From positions 62,001-126,000 of the forward strand of contig NZ_STGD01000008.1 of assembly GCF_005222755.1 (NCBI RefSeq): DNA of 64,000 bases. Reading direction: 5' to 3'. Positions 46,439 through 54,797 of the stretch are shown here, piece by piece. Position 1 is the stretch's first letter. Each line of letters opens with the position of its first letter. The notes beneath the pieces are model-generated. The model worked only from the letters and a program-made list of their open reading frames with translations, was not told the origin of the DNA and did no database searches. Origin of the DNA: Roseomonas sp. HF4. Its GTDB lineage: Bacteria > Pseudomonadota > Alphaproteobacteria > Acetobacterales > Acetobacteraceae. The position numbers and the translations under genes are program-made.

Positions 46439-47104
46439 ATGCCGCGATTGATGTCCACGCTTGCCCTCGCCGGCTTGCTGCGCGAAGCGGCCCCGGCGCT
46501 CGAGGCCGCGCTCGGCGCGAAGCTGGAACTCGACCTTGCGCCGACCAAGGCGCTGGAGGCGCGCATCCGCGCCGGCGAACGCGCCGACGCCGCGGTGCTC
46601 ACGGCCGAGGCCGTCGCCGCCCTCTCGGCCGAGGACGTGCTGGACGGCATGAGCGCGCGGCCGCTGGCTCATTCGCGCGTCGGGCTCGCGGTGAAGGCGG
46701 GCTTGCCGCATCCCGACATCTCGACCGTCGAGGCGCTGAAGCGCCTCCTGATCGAGACGCCTTCGCTCTGCTATTCACGCGCCGGCGCGTCGGGGATCTT
46801 CTTCGTCGGGCTGATCGAGCGGCTCGGCATCGCGGCGGCGGTCAACGCCAAGGCCGTCGTCATCCCGCAGGGCTTCACGGCGGAGCGGCTCCTCACGGGC
46901 GAAGCCGCCATCGCCTTGCAGCAGATCAGCGAGTTGATGGAAGTGCCGGGCATCGAGGTGGTGGGGCCGCTGCCGGCGGGCGCGCAGACCGTCGCGGTCT
47001 TCTCGGGCGCGGCCTTCACGGGGGCGGGGACGCGCGTGCTGGACGCGGTGACGGCGCTCTGCACGCCCGGGGCGCTGGTGGCGAAGGGGTTGGAGGCGCC
47101 GTAG
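46439..47104 (+). CDS. ModA-like substrate-binding domain protein without signal peptide
   Basis: A 221-residue type II periplasmic-binding fold: LRPIEELAPALEAALGAKLE-like opening, TEAVAALS, a hinge HSRVGLAVKAG, then SRAGASGIFFVGLIERLGI and QQISELMEVPGIEVVGPLP. It resembles molybdate/tungstate binding proteins but starts directly with the fold; no leader is visible at 46439, where GGAGG precedes the ATG, nor at the in-frame ATG at 46409. It is therefore probably cytoplasmic, perhaps a stand-alone ligand sensor. No transporter genes are adjacent. Confidence 0.78.
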   Translation: MPRLMSTLALAGLLREAAPALEAALGAKLELDLAPTKALEARIRAGERADAAVLTAEAVAALSAEDVLDGMSARPLAHSRVGLAVKAGLPHPDISTVEALKRLLIETPSLCYSRAGASGIFFVGLIERLGIAAAVNAKAVVIPQGFTAERLLTGEAAIALQQISELMEVPGIEVVGPLPAGAQTVAVFSGAAFTGAGTRVLDAVTALCTPGALVAKGLEAP

Positions 47105-47149
47105 GAAGGGCGGGGGAGGAGAACCTCCCCCGCGGTTCTCCTTGTACCG

Positions 47150-47387
47150 AGCTCTCGAGCATGGCGGCGAGGCGTGAGGCGAGGGTGCGGTCCTCCGGGA
47201 TGATGGTTGCTCCGCCGCCCTTGAGCATGGCGATGAGGTTGCCGGTCAGCTCGATGCCGCGCGGATCGCCGGGGTCATCGAGCGGCGAGACGACGACGGT
47301 GTCGATCAGGGCGCGGGCGGCCTCGAGCGTTTTGGCGCCGTCCTCGGCGGCGATGGCGCGGCGGAGATCGGCGACCTTCTCGGCTTA
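47150..47387 (-). pseudogene. C-terminal remnant of a large serine recombinase
   Basis: Minus-strand reading gives KVADLRRAIAAEDGAKTLE, then ARALIDTVVVSPLDDPGD and GIELTGNLIAMLKG. This matches the coiled-coil/C-terminal end of site-specific serine recombinases (the ALIDxVVVxP...IELxGxLxxML pattern). The catalytic and DNA-binding parts are absent, and the fragment starts exactly at the left end of the IS element. It looks like a remnant of a prophage or integrative element at whose expense the IS arrived. Confidence 0.6.
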
Positions 47388-48375
47388 GATGTTTGGCCCC
47401 GGCATTTCGCGGTGCGGATTTGCGGTGAACCTGTGAGGCTCTGCGGCCCATGAGCCGCAGATGAATTCGTAGGGCGTGAGGCCCTTCAGGGTCTTGAGGC
47501 GCCGCGCATAGTTGTAGGCATCAAGGAACAGGGCGAGGTGCCGCGGAGCTCGTCGTGGCTGCCGTAGTGGTAGCGCTGGACGGTGGCCTCCTTGAGCGTC
47601 CTGTTCATCCTCTCGACCTGGCCGTTCGTCCATGGGTGGTAGGGCTTGGTCAGGCGGTGCTCGACGTGGTTCTGGGCACAGGCGAGTTCGAAGGCGTGGG
47701 CGCGGAAGATCTCGCCGCGTTCCATGGCCTCGCGGATGAGCGTTGCGGCCGAGGCGGTGTTGCCGGGCGTGGTGAAGTGCTGTCCGTTGTCGGTGAGCAC
47801 GGTGTGCAGGCGGTAGGGCACGGCCTGGAGGAGGGCGCGCAGGAAGTCGGCGGCGATGTGCGTGGTTGCGCGCTCGTGCAGTTGGGCGAACGCGAACTTC
47901 GAGGTGCGGTCGACGGCGACGAAGAGGTGGAGTTTGCCCGGCTCGGTCCTGACCCCGGCGATGTCGATGCGGAAGTAGCCGATCGGGTAGGCCTTGAAGC
48001 GCTTGCGGGCCGGCTTGTCGCTATCGGTCTCGGGAAGGCGGGAGATGCCGTGGCGCTGGAGGCAGCGATGCAGAGCCGAGCGCGTCAGATGCGGGATGGT
48101 GGGCTGCAGGGCGTAGAGGCAGTCGTCGAGCGGCAGCAGGGTGTGGCGGCGGAAGGCGACGACGATCGCCTCCTCCTCGGCTGAGAGGGTGGTGGAGTGC
48201 GGCTTGGCCGGCCCGGTGCGCCGATCAGCAACATCTCCTCGCGCCCGCCACTTGGCGATGGTCTTCGGGTTCACGCCATGGCGGCGGGCCAGAGCCCTCA
48301 GCTCTCTTGACTATGCTGGATCGCGCGACGGACCGCCTCTGTCGTGCGGGCGCAGCCATGAAGAATCTGGCCCAT
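47385..48375 (-). pseudogene. IS481-family transposase, disrupted by two single-base deletions
   Basis: A DDE transposase. The reading starts at ATG 48375 (MGQILHGCARTTEAVRRAIQ), then loses frame near 48303. There AGC-TGAGG should read AGC-CTG-AGG to continue as LRALARRHGVNPKTIAKW. The long middle part carries the catalytic triad: RIDIAGVR (Asp), LTDNGQHF (Asp) and GQVERMNRTLK (Glu). A second lost base near 47540 (CGCGGCACCTC) shifts the end, LALFLDAYNYARRLKTLKGL, into another frame, closing at TAA 47385-47387. The gene is inactive unless these are sequencing errors. Confidence 0.85.
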
Positions 48376-48433
48376 AGCGCATCCCTCCATGCCGGGGAGA
48401 AGACTGCACCATCAAAGCCCGGGACCAAACATC
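47388..48433 (-). mobile_element. IS481-family insertion sequence
   Basis: About 1,046 bp bounded by imperfect terminal inverted repeats: GATGTTTGGCCCCGG at 47388-47402 and its complement CCGGGACCAAACATC at 48419-48433 (one mismatch in 15). The single transposase gene on the minus strand fills it. Size fits IS481 elements. I see no clear target-site duplication, so one flank may have been rearranged. Confidence 0.85.
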
Positions 48434-48559
48434 CAGCAGCGCCTGCGCATGGGTTCGCCCGCGTGAGTTCATAGCCGCGCAGTCAGTAAACCTAGCCGCG
48501 GTCCGTTTTGACGGGGGCCGCTTCACAGATTGCATCACGCCGGCTGCGATCGGGTCGGT

Positions 48560-48679
48560 TCAGGCTCCGCCATTGTTGTTGTTGTAAGAACTCACAGGCA
48601 CATCCGTCCAGGCCCCGCGGTCGCTGAATGCCACCGTCACGCGAGACATGAACATCAGGACAATGAAGCAAAGCTTCAT
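48560..48679 (-). CDS. Possible 39-residue secreted peptide
   Basis: The minus-strand ATG at 48679 is preceded by AGAAGGGA at a good distance. It opens a short frame with a hydrophobic leader (KLCFIVLMFMSRVTVAFS) and a polar tail ending in SSYNNNNGGA before a stop at 48560. The composition (Phe, Ile, Asn) differs from the GC-driven random frames around it. It lies in a 459-bp gap between the IS and a lipoprotein gene. No family is recognised; it may be a real small protein or a decayed gene start. Confidence 0.4.
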   Translation of the reverse strand: MKLCFIVLMFMSRVTVAFSDRGAWTDVPVSSYNNNNGGA

Positions 48680-48892
48680 GCCGATCCCTTCTTGTGCTCT
48701 CCGAGTGCGCTCGCTCACAACAAAACGGCGTCCGGTCGGCATGGCGGTCGACACGCGAGGGATCGGCCACAGTGGGCGCTCCCGGCTGCGCACCCTCAAG
48801 AACGGGCGCGTTCGTCGAGCACCTGACTGTCACGCCGCGCGGCCCGGCGGTCTCGCCTCCATGACCTGTGGCGCCGAGCCGTACTGGGTCGG

Positions 48893-49435
48893 TCAGCGGC
48901 CGCCGCTGCCGCGCCTCGCCGCGCTCAGCGCCGCCAGCGCCGCCATGATGTTGCGGTTCTGCGGCGGCGCGGAGAGGCGCCGGACGGTCTCCTCCGGTCC
49001 CAGCGGGAAGGTGCTCCGCGGCAGGGCGCGCGCTGCCCCGGCGGTGTCGTTCGCGGTCAACGCGGTCGCGGCGGCGGTAAGGCCGTTGATGATGGGCTGC
49101 GCCGGCGCGCGCTGCGGAATGCCAAGCGAAGCGCGGGCCTCGTTGCGGGCGAGTTGCAGCTGCGTCATCCCGGTCCCGCCGATGTTGGACCAGCGTGGCG
49201 ACATGGGCAGGGCGGCCGCGAGCCACTCGATCTCGGCGATGGCGCGCGCTGCGGCGGCGGGCTGGCCCGGCTGCGGACGGCGGTAGAAGGCGGCGATGTC
49301 CTGGCCGGCCGTGACGAATTCGTCGGCGACGGCCAGGCCAGGCTGGCTGCCCGCGGGAAGGGAGACAGGCGTAGTCGGCTCCCCCGCACAGGCGGTGAGC
49401 GCGAGCACTGCAATAACGGGGATGAGCTGGCGCAT
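48893..49435 (-). CDS. Hypothetical lipoprotein
   Basis: A 180-residue protein with a clear lipoprotein leader (MRQLIPVIAVLALTACAG, lipobox LTAC). The mature part is mostly helical (AAAARAIAEIEWLAAALP, TAAATALTANDTAGAARALP) and ends in a Gly/Arg tail. GGGAGA lies nine bases before the ATG at 49435, which supports that start over a longer reading. The family is not recognised. It lies 94 bp downstream of the SulP gene on the same strand. Confidence 0.75.
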   Translation of the reverse strand: MRQLIPVIAVLALTACAGEPTTPVSLPAGSQPGLAVADEFVTAGQDIAAFYRRPQPGQPAAAARAIAEIEWLAAALPMSPRWSNIGGTGMTQLQLARNEARASLGIPQRAPAQPIINGLTAAATALTANDTAGAARALPRSTFPLGPEETVRRLSAPPQNRNIMAALAALSAARRGSGGR

Positions 49436-49529
49436 GGTCACGTTCTCCCTGATAGGTTGGGTGGCAACCGAAGGCGGAAGACGAAACGGTCGCACAACGG
49501 GACATCGGGGCTTCACGTGGCGCGGGCGG

Positions 49530-51248
49530 TCATGCGTCCTCCCCCTCCGCTGCGGCCAGCACCGCCTCAAGCGTCGCGTCCCGGTCGATGCCGCCGACCT
49601 GATCCGCGAAACCCTCTCGCCGCAGCAGGTCGCGCACGGCGCCATGCGCCCCTGTCACGGCCAGGCGTGCGCCGCGGCGCTCGACCTCGGCATGCAGCTT
49701 CCGCAGCATCGCGGCGGCCGCGAGGTCGAGGTGCGGCGCGGCGGAGAGGTCGCAGACCACGAGGCGCAGCGTCTCCGGCGCCGTGGCGCCGAGACGCGCG
49801 AGGACCACGTCGAGCACGGCCTCCGCATTGACGTAGAGCAGCGATCCTTCCGGACGGAAGGCGACGACGCCCGGGACAGGCGCGTTCTCCGGATGGCGGG
49901 CCATGTCGCTGTACCGCGTCGTGCCCGGCACGCGGCCGAGGAACGCCACATGCGGCCGGCTCGTCCGCACCAGCATGATCAGCACGGACACCAGTGCCGC
50001 GAGCAGGATGCCCTGCAGGATCCCGAACAGCAGCACGCCGGCCAGCGCGACCGCGGCGGCCGCGAAATCGGGGCGGCTGACGCGCCACAGGCGGATCAGC
50101 GCCGGGACGTCGATCAGCCCGGCCACGGCCGTCAGCACGACGGCCGCCAGCACCGCCTTCGGCAGGTTCGCGAGCAGCCCGGTCAGGAACAGCAGGCACA
50201 GGCCGAGTGTCACGGAAGCAAGGATCAGCGTGAGCGGCGTGCGCGATCCCGCCTTCTCCGCCACGGCGGATTGCGACAGGCCGCCCGCCACGGGATAGCC
50301 CTGGCCGAGCCCCGCCAACAGGTTCGCCGCGCCGATGCCCAGGAACTCCTGGCGCGGGTTCAGCGCGTAGCCGTGCTTCTCCGCGAAGCTCCGCGCGGCC
50401 GAGACGCCCTCGATATAGGCCAGCAGCAGGATGCCGGCCGCGAGGGGGAAGATGCCCTCCACATCCGACAGCCGCAGGGATGGCAGCGCGATCTCAGGCA
50501 GCCCGGGGGGGATCTCCCCGGTCACGGTCACGCCGTGCCCGGCCAGGCCGAAGACCCCGCTCGCCAAGATCGCCAGCGCCACTACCCCGAGCGCCACGGG
50601 CCGCCCCGGCAGGAACCTGCCACCCGCGACGAGCAGCCCGAGGGCGACGAGCCCGACCGCGAGGGTGAGCAGGCTGAGCCCCGGCACCTGTCCGGCCAGC
50701 ACGACCGCGCGTTCGATCACGTTGTGCCCGCCGCCGGCAACGCCGAACAGCGCCGGCAGCTGGGTCATGGCGATGGTGATGCCCGCGCCCGCCTTGAAGC
50801 CGACCAGGATGCTGTCGCTGATCAGCTTGGTCAGGACGCTCAGCCGCAGCGCCCAGGCGACCAGGCACAACAGCGCGACGGCGAAGGCGGCAAGGCTCGC
50901 GATCGCCGCGTATCGCGCGGGATCGCCGACGGCCATGGCGCCGACATTGGCGGCGACCATGAGCGAGATCGCCGAGGTCGGCCCGATCGCGAGATGCCGC
51001 GACGAGCCGAGCAGCGCATAGCCGATCCCACCCAGCATGTAGCCATAGACGCCGACCTGCGGCGGCAGCCCCGCCAGCGTCGCATAGGCGAGTGCGACCG
51101 GCACGGCATAGGCCGCGAGCGTCACGCCCGCCACCAGGTCGCTGCGCAGCCAGGGCAGGGAATAGCCCCGCAGCCACGACAGCGGCAGCAGGACCCGGTG
51201 CGACCCTCTCCGATCCTGGTTTGGCTGTGCCGGCTGCTCGTCGCTCAT
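49530..51248 (-). CDS. SulP-family anion permease with STAS domain
   Basis: A 572-residue SLC26/SulP transporter. The N-terminal 420 residues hold about 12-14 membrane segments, with the family opening LRSDLVAGVTLAAYAVPVALAYATLAGLPP (read in parts), ANLLAGLGQGYPVAGGLSQSAV and GFKAGAGITIAMTQLP. The C-terminal cytoplasmic STAS domain (VAFRPEGSLLYVNAEAV...AAPHLDLAAAAML) regulates transport. The substrate may be sulfate, bicarbonate or a dicarboxylate. It may form one unit with the downstream lipoprotein gene. Confidence 0.93.
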   Translation of the reverse strand: MSDEQPAQPNQDRRGSHRVLLPLSWLRGYSLPWLRSDLVAGVTLAAYAVPVALAYATLAGLPPQVGVYGYMLGGIGYALLGSSRHLAIGPTSAISLMVAANVGAMAVGDPARYAAIASLAAFAVALLCLVAWALRLSVLTKLISDSILVGFKAGAGITIAMTQLPALFGVAGGGHNVIERAVVLAGQVPGLSLLTLAVGLVALGLLVAGGRFLPGRPVALGVVALAILASGVFGLAGHGVTVTGEIPPGLPEIALPSLRLSDVEGIFPLAAGILLLAYIEGVSAARSFAEKHGYALNPRQEFLGIGAANLLAGLGQGYPVAGGLSQSAVAEKAGSRTPLTLILASVTLGLCLLFLTGLLANLPKAVLAAVVLTAVAGLIDVPALIRLWRVSRPDFAAAAVALAGVLLFGILQGILLAALVSVLIMLVRTSRPHVAFLGRVPGTTRYSDMARHPENAPVPGVVAFRPEGSLLYVNAEAVLDVVLARLGATAPETLRLVVCDLSAAPHLDLAAAAMLRKLHAEVERRGARLAVTGAHGAVRDLLRREGFADQVGGIDRDATLEAVLAAAEGEDA

Positions 51249-51419
51249 CGCGCGCTGTCCATCCGCGGTCTTCCGTCAGGACACCCGGTGCGGCAGAGCA
51301 CCCGCCCTTCCCTCCGGCCTTCGGGCGCCGGATCGGGGCGTTTCGCGCCCGTCGGACCCGAGGCCGTCCCGGACATCATCGGCATCGCGCCGATGCCGCA
51401 GCACCCGGAACCGTGCGGA

Positions 51420-51827
51420 TCATGTCGGCCCCGATCCCCGTTCCGCCGAGGCGCTTCGGCCGGATGGCATCGCGGCCAGTGTCGCGCCGCCGTCTCCCGC
51501 CAGCTCGCGCTGCAGGAAGTGGTTGAGGAAGGTCCGGATCGCGGCCACCGCCGCCAGCTTGCCGATCTGGTCCCAGTCGGGCGAGATCGCGGTGCCGACG
51601 ATGTCGGCCGCGAGTTGGAACTCCAGCGCCAGCGACAGGACCCGCGCCAGGCCCATGCGCACATCGTCCGCCGGCCGGCCTGCGGCATGCGCGATCAGTC
51701 GCACCAGCGCCAGGATCATGCCGACCAGGATGATGCCGACGCTGACGGCCTCGATCCCGAGCTTCAGCCACGACGCCGCGAGGCTCACGGCGGCTTCGAG
51801 CCCCTCGGGCAGCGCCGCGTCATGCAC
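51420..51827 (-). CDS. DUF1622 small membrane protein
   Basis: About 135 residues from a GTG at 51827 (AGGAG nine bases upstream). Three hydrophobic segments are visible: WLKLGIEAVSVGIILVGMILALV, LARVLSLALEFQLAADIVG and AVAAIRTFLNHFL, matching DUF1622. In that family the FQLAADI and RTxLxxFL phrases recur. The function is unknown; relatives often lie beside ion transporters and stress genes, as here next to SulP. Longer in-frame readings upstream are Arg-rich and improbable. Confidence 0.8.
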   Translation of the reverse strand: MHDAALPEGLEAAVSLAASWLKLGIEAVSVGIILVGMILALVRLIAHAAGRPADDVRMGLARVLSLALEFQLAADIVGTAISPDWDQIGKLAAVAAIRTFLNHFLQRELAGDGGATLAAMPSGRSASAERGSGPT

Positions 51828-52027
51828 TTGGCCGGCTCCTGCAGGGTTCTGAAGGGGTGAGCGCGCTGCGCGGCGCGAGACGCTTCGGGCGCGGATCGCC
51901 GGCCGCGCACGGAGTCCTGGGCCGCGAGCCAACCTGCCGCCCGGCGCAAAGGTCCGCCCCACGGCGTTGGCGACCGCGGCCGAAGCCCATCAGCGCGCTG
52001 AGGATTCGCGGGCGCACCGTCATGCGG

Positions 52028-54229
52028 TCACGCCGGCCGCGCCGCGGGCCGGATGCGCCGTGCCGCGACCTTCGAGGACCCGGCCACGGGATCGCCCGCG
52101 AAGATCCGCTCCACCGCCGCCATGCGTCGCGCCACCTCCTCGGGCATCTCGCCGCCGGTCGCCTCGACGACGCTGCGCAGTACCGCGACCATCTCGGCGC
52201 GGATGGCGGGGTCGTCGGGCAGCAGTGCCGGCAGGGTCTCGATCGCGCGCGCCTCGTCGATCAGCAGCATGAAGAACTGCTGGCGGATGGTCCGCTTGAA
52301 CGCGGCGAGCGGCAGCGCCTCCCGCCCGACCGCGGCGCGGATGCGGCGGATGATCGCGAAGGCGCGCTCGTCCGCACTGGCCGTCGGCAGCCGCACCCAT
52401 AGAAGGGCGCGCAGCACCGCCTCGTGCAGCCCGCCCTCGGCCATCGCCGCATGCAGCTGTTCGGTCGCCAGGGTCACGAAGCGGTCATGGTCCGGGCTGC
52501 GGCCAGGCCGCGCGCGCGGCGGCGCCGTCTCGGCTGCAAGGCCCGTCAACGCCTGCACGGCGGGCGAGGCATAGAGTTCCCGGAACAGCCGTTCATTCAG
52601 CGCGTCGCGCTGGCGGCCATAGGCTTCCAGCATGCGCGTCAGCGCTTCCGAGACCTGGCGCTCGGCCGTGCGGCCGGGATTTTCCGCAGCGACCGGCTGG
52701 CGGTTCGCCCGCGCCATCTCGGCCGCGAAGCGCACCCAGGCCATGGCCGGGTTGCGGTCGGAGAACAGCGTGTAGGACAGACGCGCCGGGTGAAGCTGCT
52801 CGAGCCCCCAAGTGACCGGCGGTGTCGCCAGCGCGCGCACGGCGGGCTGCGCGAATTGCCGGTAGAGCGCGACGTTGGTCTCGGAGAGGCGGCGCACCGC
52901 GGCGAAGCGCTTCTCGTCCTCGGGGTCGGTGCCGCCATGCTGCGCGAGGTCGGCGAAGCCGCGCGTCTGGAAGTTGACGAGCCACTCCCCGCCAGCGAGC
53001 TCGGCTCGCGCCTCCTCCTTCGCCGGCCGCAGCACCGCCTCGTAGAGGCCCGGCGGCAGCACGTCGATCATGTCCATGTTCGTGGCGAACTCGTTGTGCT
53101 CCTTCTTCGCCACGCCGCCCGAGACGAAGATGCCGAGATGGCCGATGCTGCCATGCACGGAGTAGACGATGGTCTGGCCGTGCGTGCGCAGGTCGTCGAT
53201 GTCGCCATAGAGGTCGCTGACCCAGGACAGCGCCTGCGCCGGCGGCGTGATGTCATCGCCCTCCGAGCAGAAGACGATGATCGGCGAAGCAATGGCGCGC
53301 AGGTCCACGCGTGTGCCGTCGGAGAAGGTGAGCTCACCCGTCGCCAGCCGGTTGCCGACGAACAGCTGGTCGACGATGAAGTTCATCTCCTCGGCGTTCA
53401 GCGTGACGTGGCCGCCCCACCATTTCTCGAAGCCGAGGTAGCGATCCGCCGAGCGGTCGACATCGGCCCAGACCTCATACTGCTTCGTCCAGTATGTGTT
53501 GGCGGGATTGCCGGATTCGAAGTTGGTCACGAGCCAGGCGCCGTCGAACTTGCCGCCGCCGAGGTCGCCCGTCATGTGCGTCAGCCAGGATCCGCCCAGA
53601 AGCCCGCCCAGGTAGCGCATCGGCGCATGGCCCTGCCGCCCGGCCCAGGTGGAGACCGGCGAGCCCGCCACCATCAGCGGCCCGAAGGGCTCCGGGCGGA
53701 TGGCGGCGGCCATCAACAGGGCCCAGCCGGCCTGGCAATTGCCGATCGCGACGGGCTTTCCCTCGGCATCGTGGTGGCGGCGGCCGACCTCCTCGGCGAA
53801 GGCGATGATGGCGCGCACCACGTCCTCGATGGTCTGGCCCGGCACCGGTTCGGGGCGGAAGCCGACGAAGTAGCAGGGATGGCCGGCGGCGATGGCGACG
53901 CCGATCTCGCTGTCCGCCTTGAAGCCGCCGATGCCCGGGCCGTGGCCGGCGCGCGGGTCGATGACGATGAAGGGGCGGGCCCGCGGATCGGTCGGCGGCG
54001 CAGACGGTGGCGGCGTCACGCGCGCCATCCAGTAGTTCACCGGCCGCGGCAGGTCGCGTCCATCCAGCACCAGGTCGAAGCCGAAGGTGAGGACGTGCCG
54101 CATCGGGTCGTCCTCGCGCTCAAGGAACGCATTGCCGCGCTGGCGCAGCACATCGAGGAACAGGACCGAGCGCTGCCAGGCGTCGAGGCCGTAGGCGGCC
54201 CAAGGGAAGAGCGTCATGTCTGGGCTCAT
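52028..54229 (-). CDS. DUF3141 protein with PHA-synthase-like Cys hydrolase fold
   Basis: A 733-residue cytoplasmic protein of the DUF3141 family. The N-terminal half is an alpha/beta hydrolase: nucleophile region IGNCQAGWALL, where GxCxxG places a Cys at the elbow as in PhaC polyhydroxyalkanoate synthases; an acid in FCSEGDDITPP; and a His in HGSIGHLGIFVSGG. The C-terminal half is helical. The opening MTLFPWAAYGLDAWQRSVLF is characteristic. Members often neighbour phosphate acetyltransferase and acetate kinase genes, and a PTA gene lies in this block. The ATG at 54229 follows GGAG by eight bases. The acyl substrate is unknown. Confidence 0.88.
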   Translation of the reverse strand: MSPDMTLFPWAAYGLDAWQRSVLFLDVLRQRGNAFLEREDDPMRHVLTFGFDLVLDGRDLPRPVNYWMARVTPPPSAPPTDPRARPFIVIDPRAGHGPGIGGFKADSEIGVAIAAGHPCYFVGFRPEPVPGQTIEDVVRAIIAFAEEVGRRHHDAEGKPVAIGNCQAGWALLMAAAIRPEPFGPLMVAGSPVSTWAGRQGHAPMRYLGGLLGGSWLTHMTGDLGGGKFDGAWLVTNFESGNPANTYWTKQYEVWADVDRSADRYLGFEKWWGGHVTLNAEEMNFIVDQLFVGNRLATGELTFSDGTRVDLRAIASPIIVFCSEGDDITPPAQALSWVSDLYGDIDDLRTHGQTIVYSVHGSIGHLGIFVSGGVAKKEHNEFATNMDMIDVLPPGLYEAVLRPAKEEARAELAGGEWLVNFQTRGFADLAQHGGTDPEDEKRFAAVRRLSETNVALYRQFAQPAVRALATPPVTWGLEQLHPARLSYTLFSDRNPAMAWVRFAAEMARANRQPVAAENPGRTAERQVSEALTRMLEAYGRQRDALNERLFRELYASPAVQALTGLAAETAPPRARPGRSPDHDRFVTLATEQLHAAMAEGGLHEAVLRALLWVRLPTASADERAFAIIRRIRAAVGREALPLAAFKRTIRQQFFMLLIDEARAIETLPALLPDDPAIRAEMVAVLRSVVEATGGEMPEEVARRMAAVERIFAGDPVAGSSKVAARRIRPAARPA

Positions 54230-54375
54230 CGGCGATCTCCTGCCGCGTGCGGCCGGCGGGGCGTGGGGGGGTGGCCACGACACGAGGAGGACGGCCCGCC
54301 CGGCCGGCCGGCACGTTGGCCGCCCTTCATAGCAGGTTCCGGACTGACGCCGCCGCGCGACGATGTCCGACCGAC

Positions 54376-54393
54376 GTACGTTACTGTGACATG
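54376..54393 (-). promoter_or_regulatory. Shared 18-bp motif, site 1 (upstream of DUF3141 gene)
   Basis: The plus strand reads GTACGTTACTGTGACATG; its core GTTACTGTGAC is a near-palindrome (GTCACnGTrAC). It lies about 150 bp before the DUF3141 start. Related sites occur at 57923 and 59685, at similar distances before minus-strand genes. A regulator operator or an ECF-sigma -35 region are both possible. Confidence 0.45.
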
Positions 54394-54694
54394 CCGCGGG
54401 CTTCCTCCCGCGTGCCGGCACGCCTGGTCGCGCGGCGGGGGCAGGGTCGGCGCCGCCCAGAGGGCAGGATCGGCGGCGAGGCACTTGCGTGATCGCCGAT
54501 GTCGGTGGGCGGCACGCGCCGCCCCGCGCGACGTACGGCGCCGCACGGCGCCCGGCAACGCGGCACGAAGACTGGCAGCGGGCAACTCCATCGATGATCT
54601 CCAGCCGCAGGCCTACGATGTGGGGGGCGGTTCACTTGTGCCCCTCGACGCGCGGTGCAGGGCGCAAGGAAGCAGACAAGCGCCGCCGCGGACA

Positions 54695-54708
54695 TTGATC
54701 CCGATCAA
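54695..54708 (+). promoter_or_regulatory. FNR/FixK-type operator
   Basis: TTGATCCCGATCAA is a perfect match to the FNR/FixK/Anr consensus TTGAT-N4-ATCAA. Its centre (54701.5) predicts a class II transcription start near 54743, and TCTATT at 54732-54737 is in the right place for a -10 element. This predicts oxygen-dependent activation of the DUF2252 gene. The remaining gap (54230-54797) holds the site at 54376 and no gene. Confidence 0.75.
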
Positions 54709-54797
54709 CGCATGGGCCGATCATGCCAGTGTCTATTTCCATTGAAAGTCTGCGATCATTCGCGATTACGCCGCGTGTGAGGGTGAGGAACATTCCG

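Noticed and set aside
47380-48440. Target-site duplication for the IS481 element
   Set aside because: Flanks (CGGCTTA on the left, CAGCAGC on the right) share no direct repeat of the expected length.
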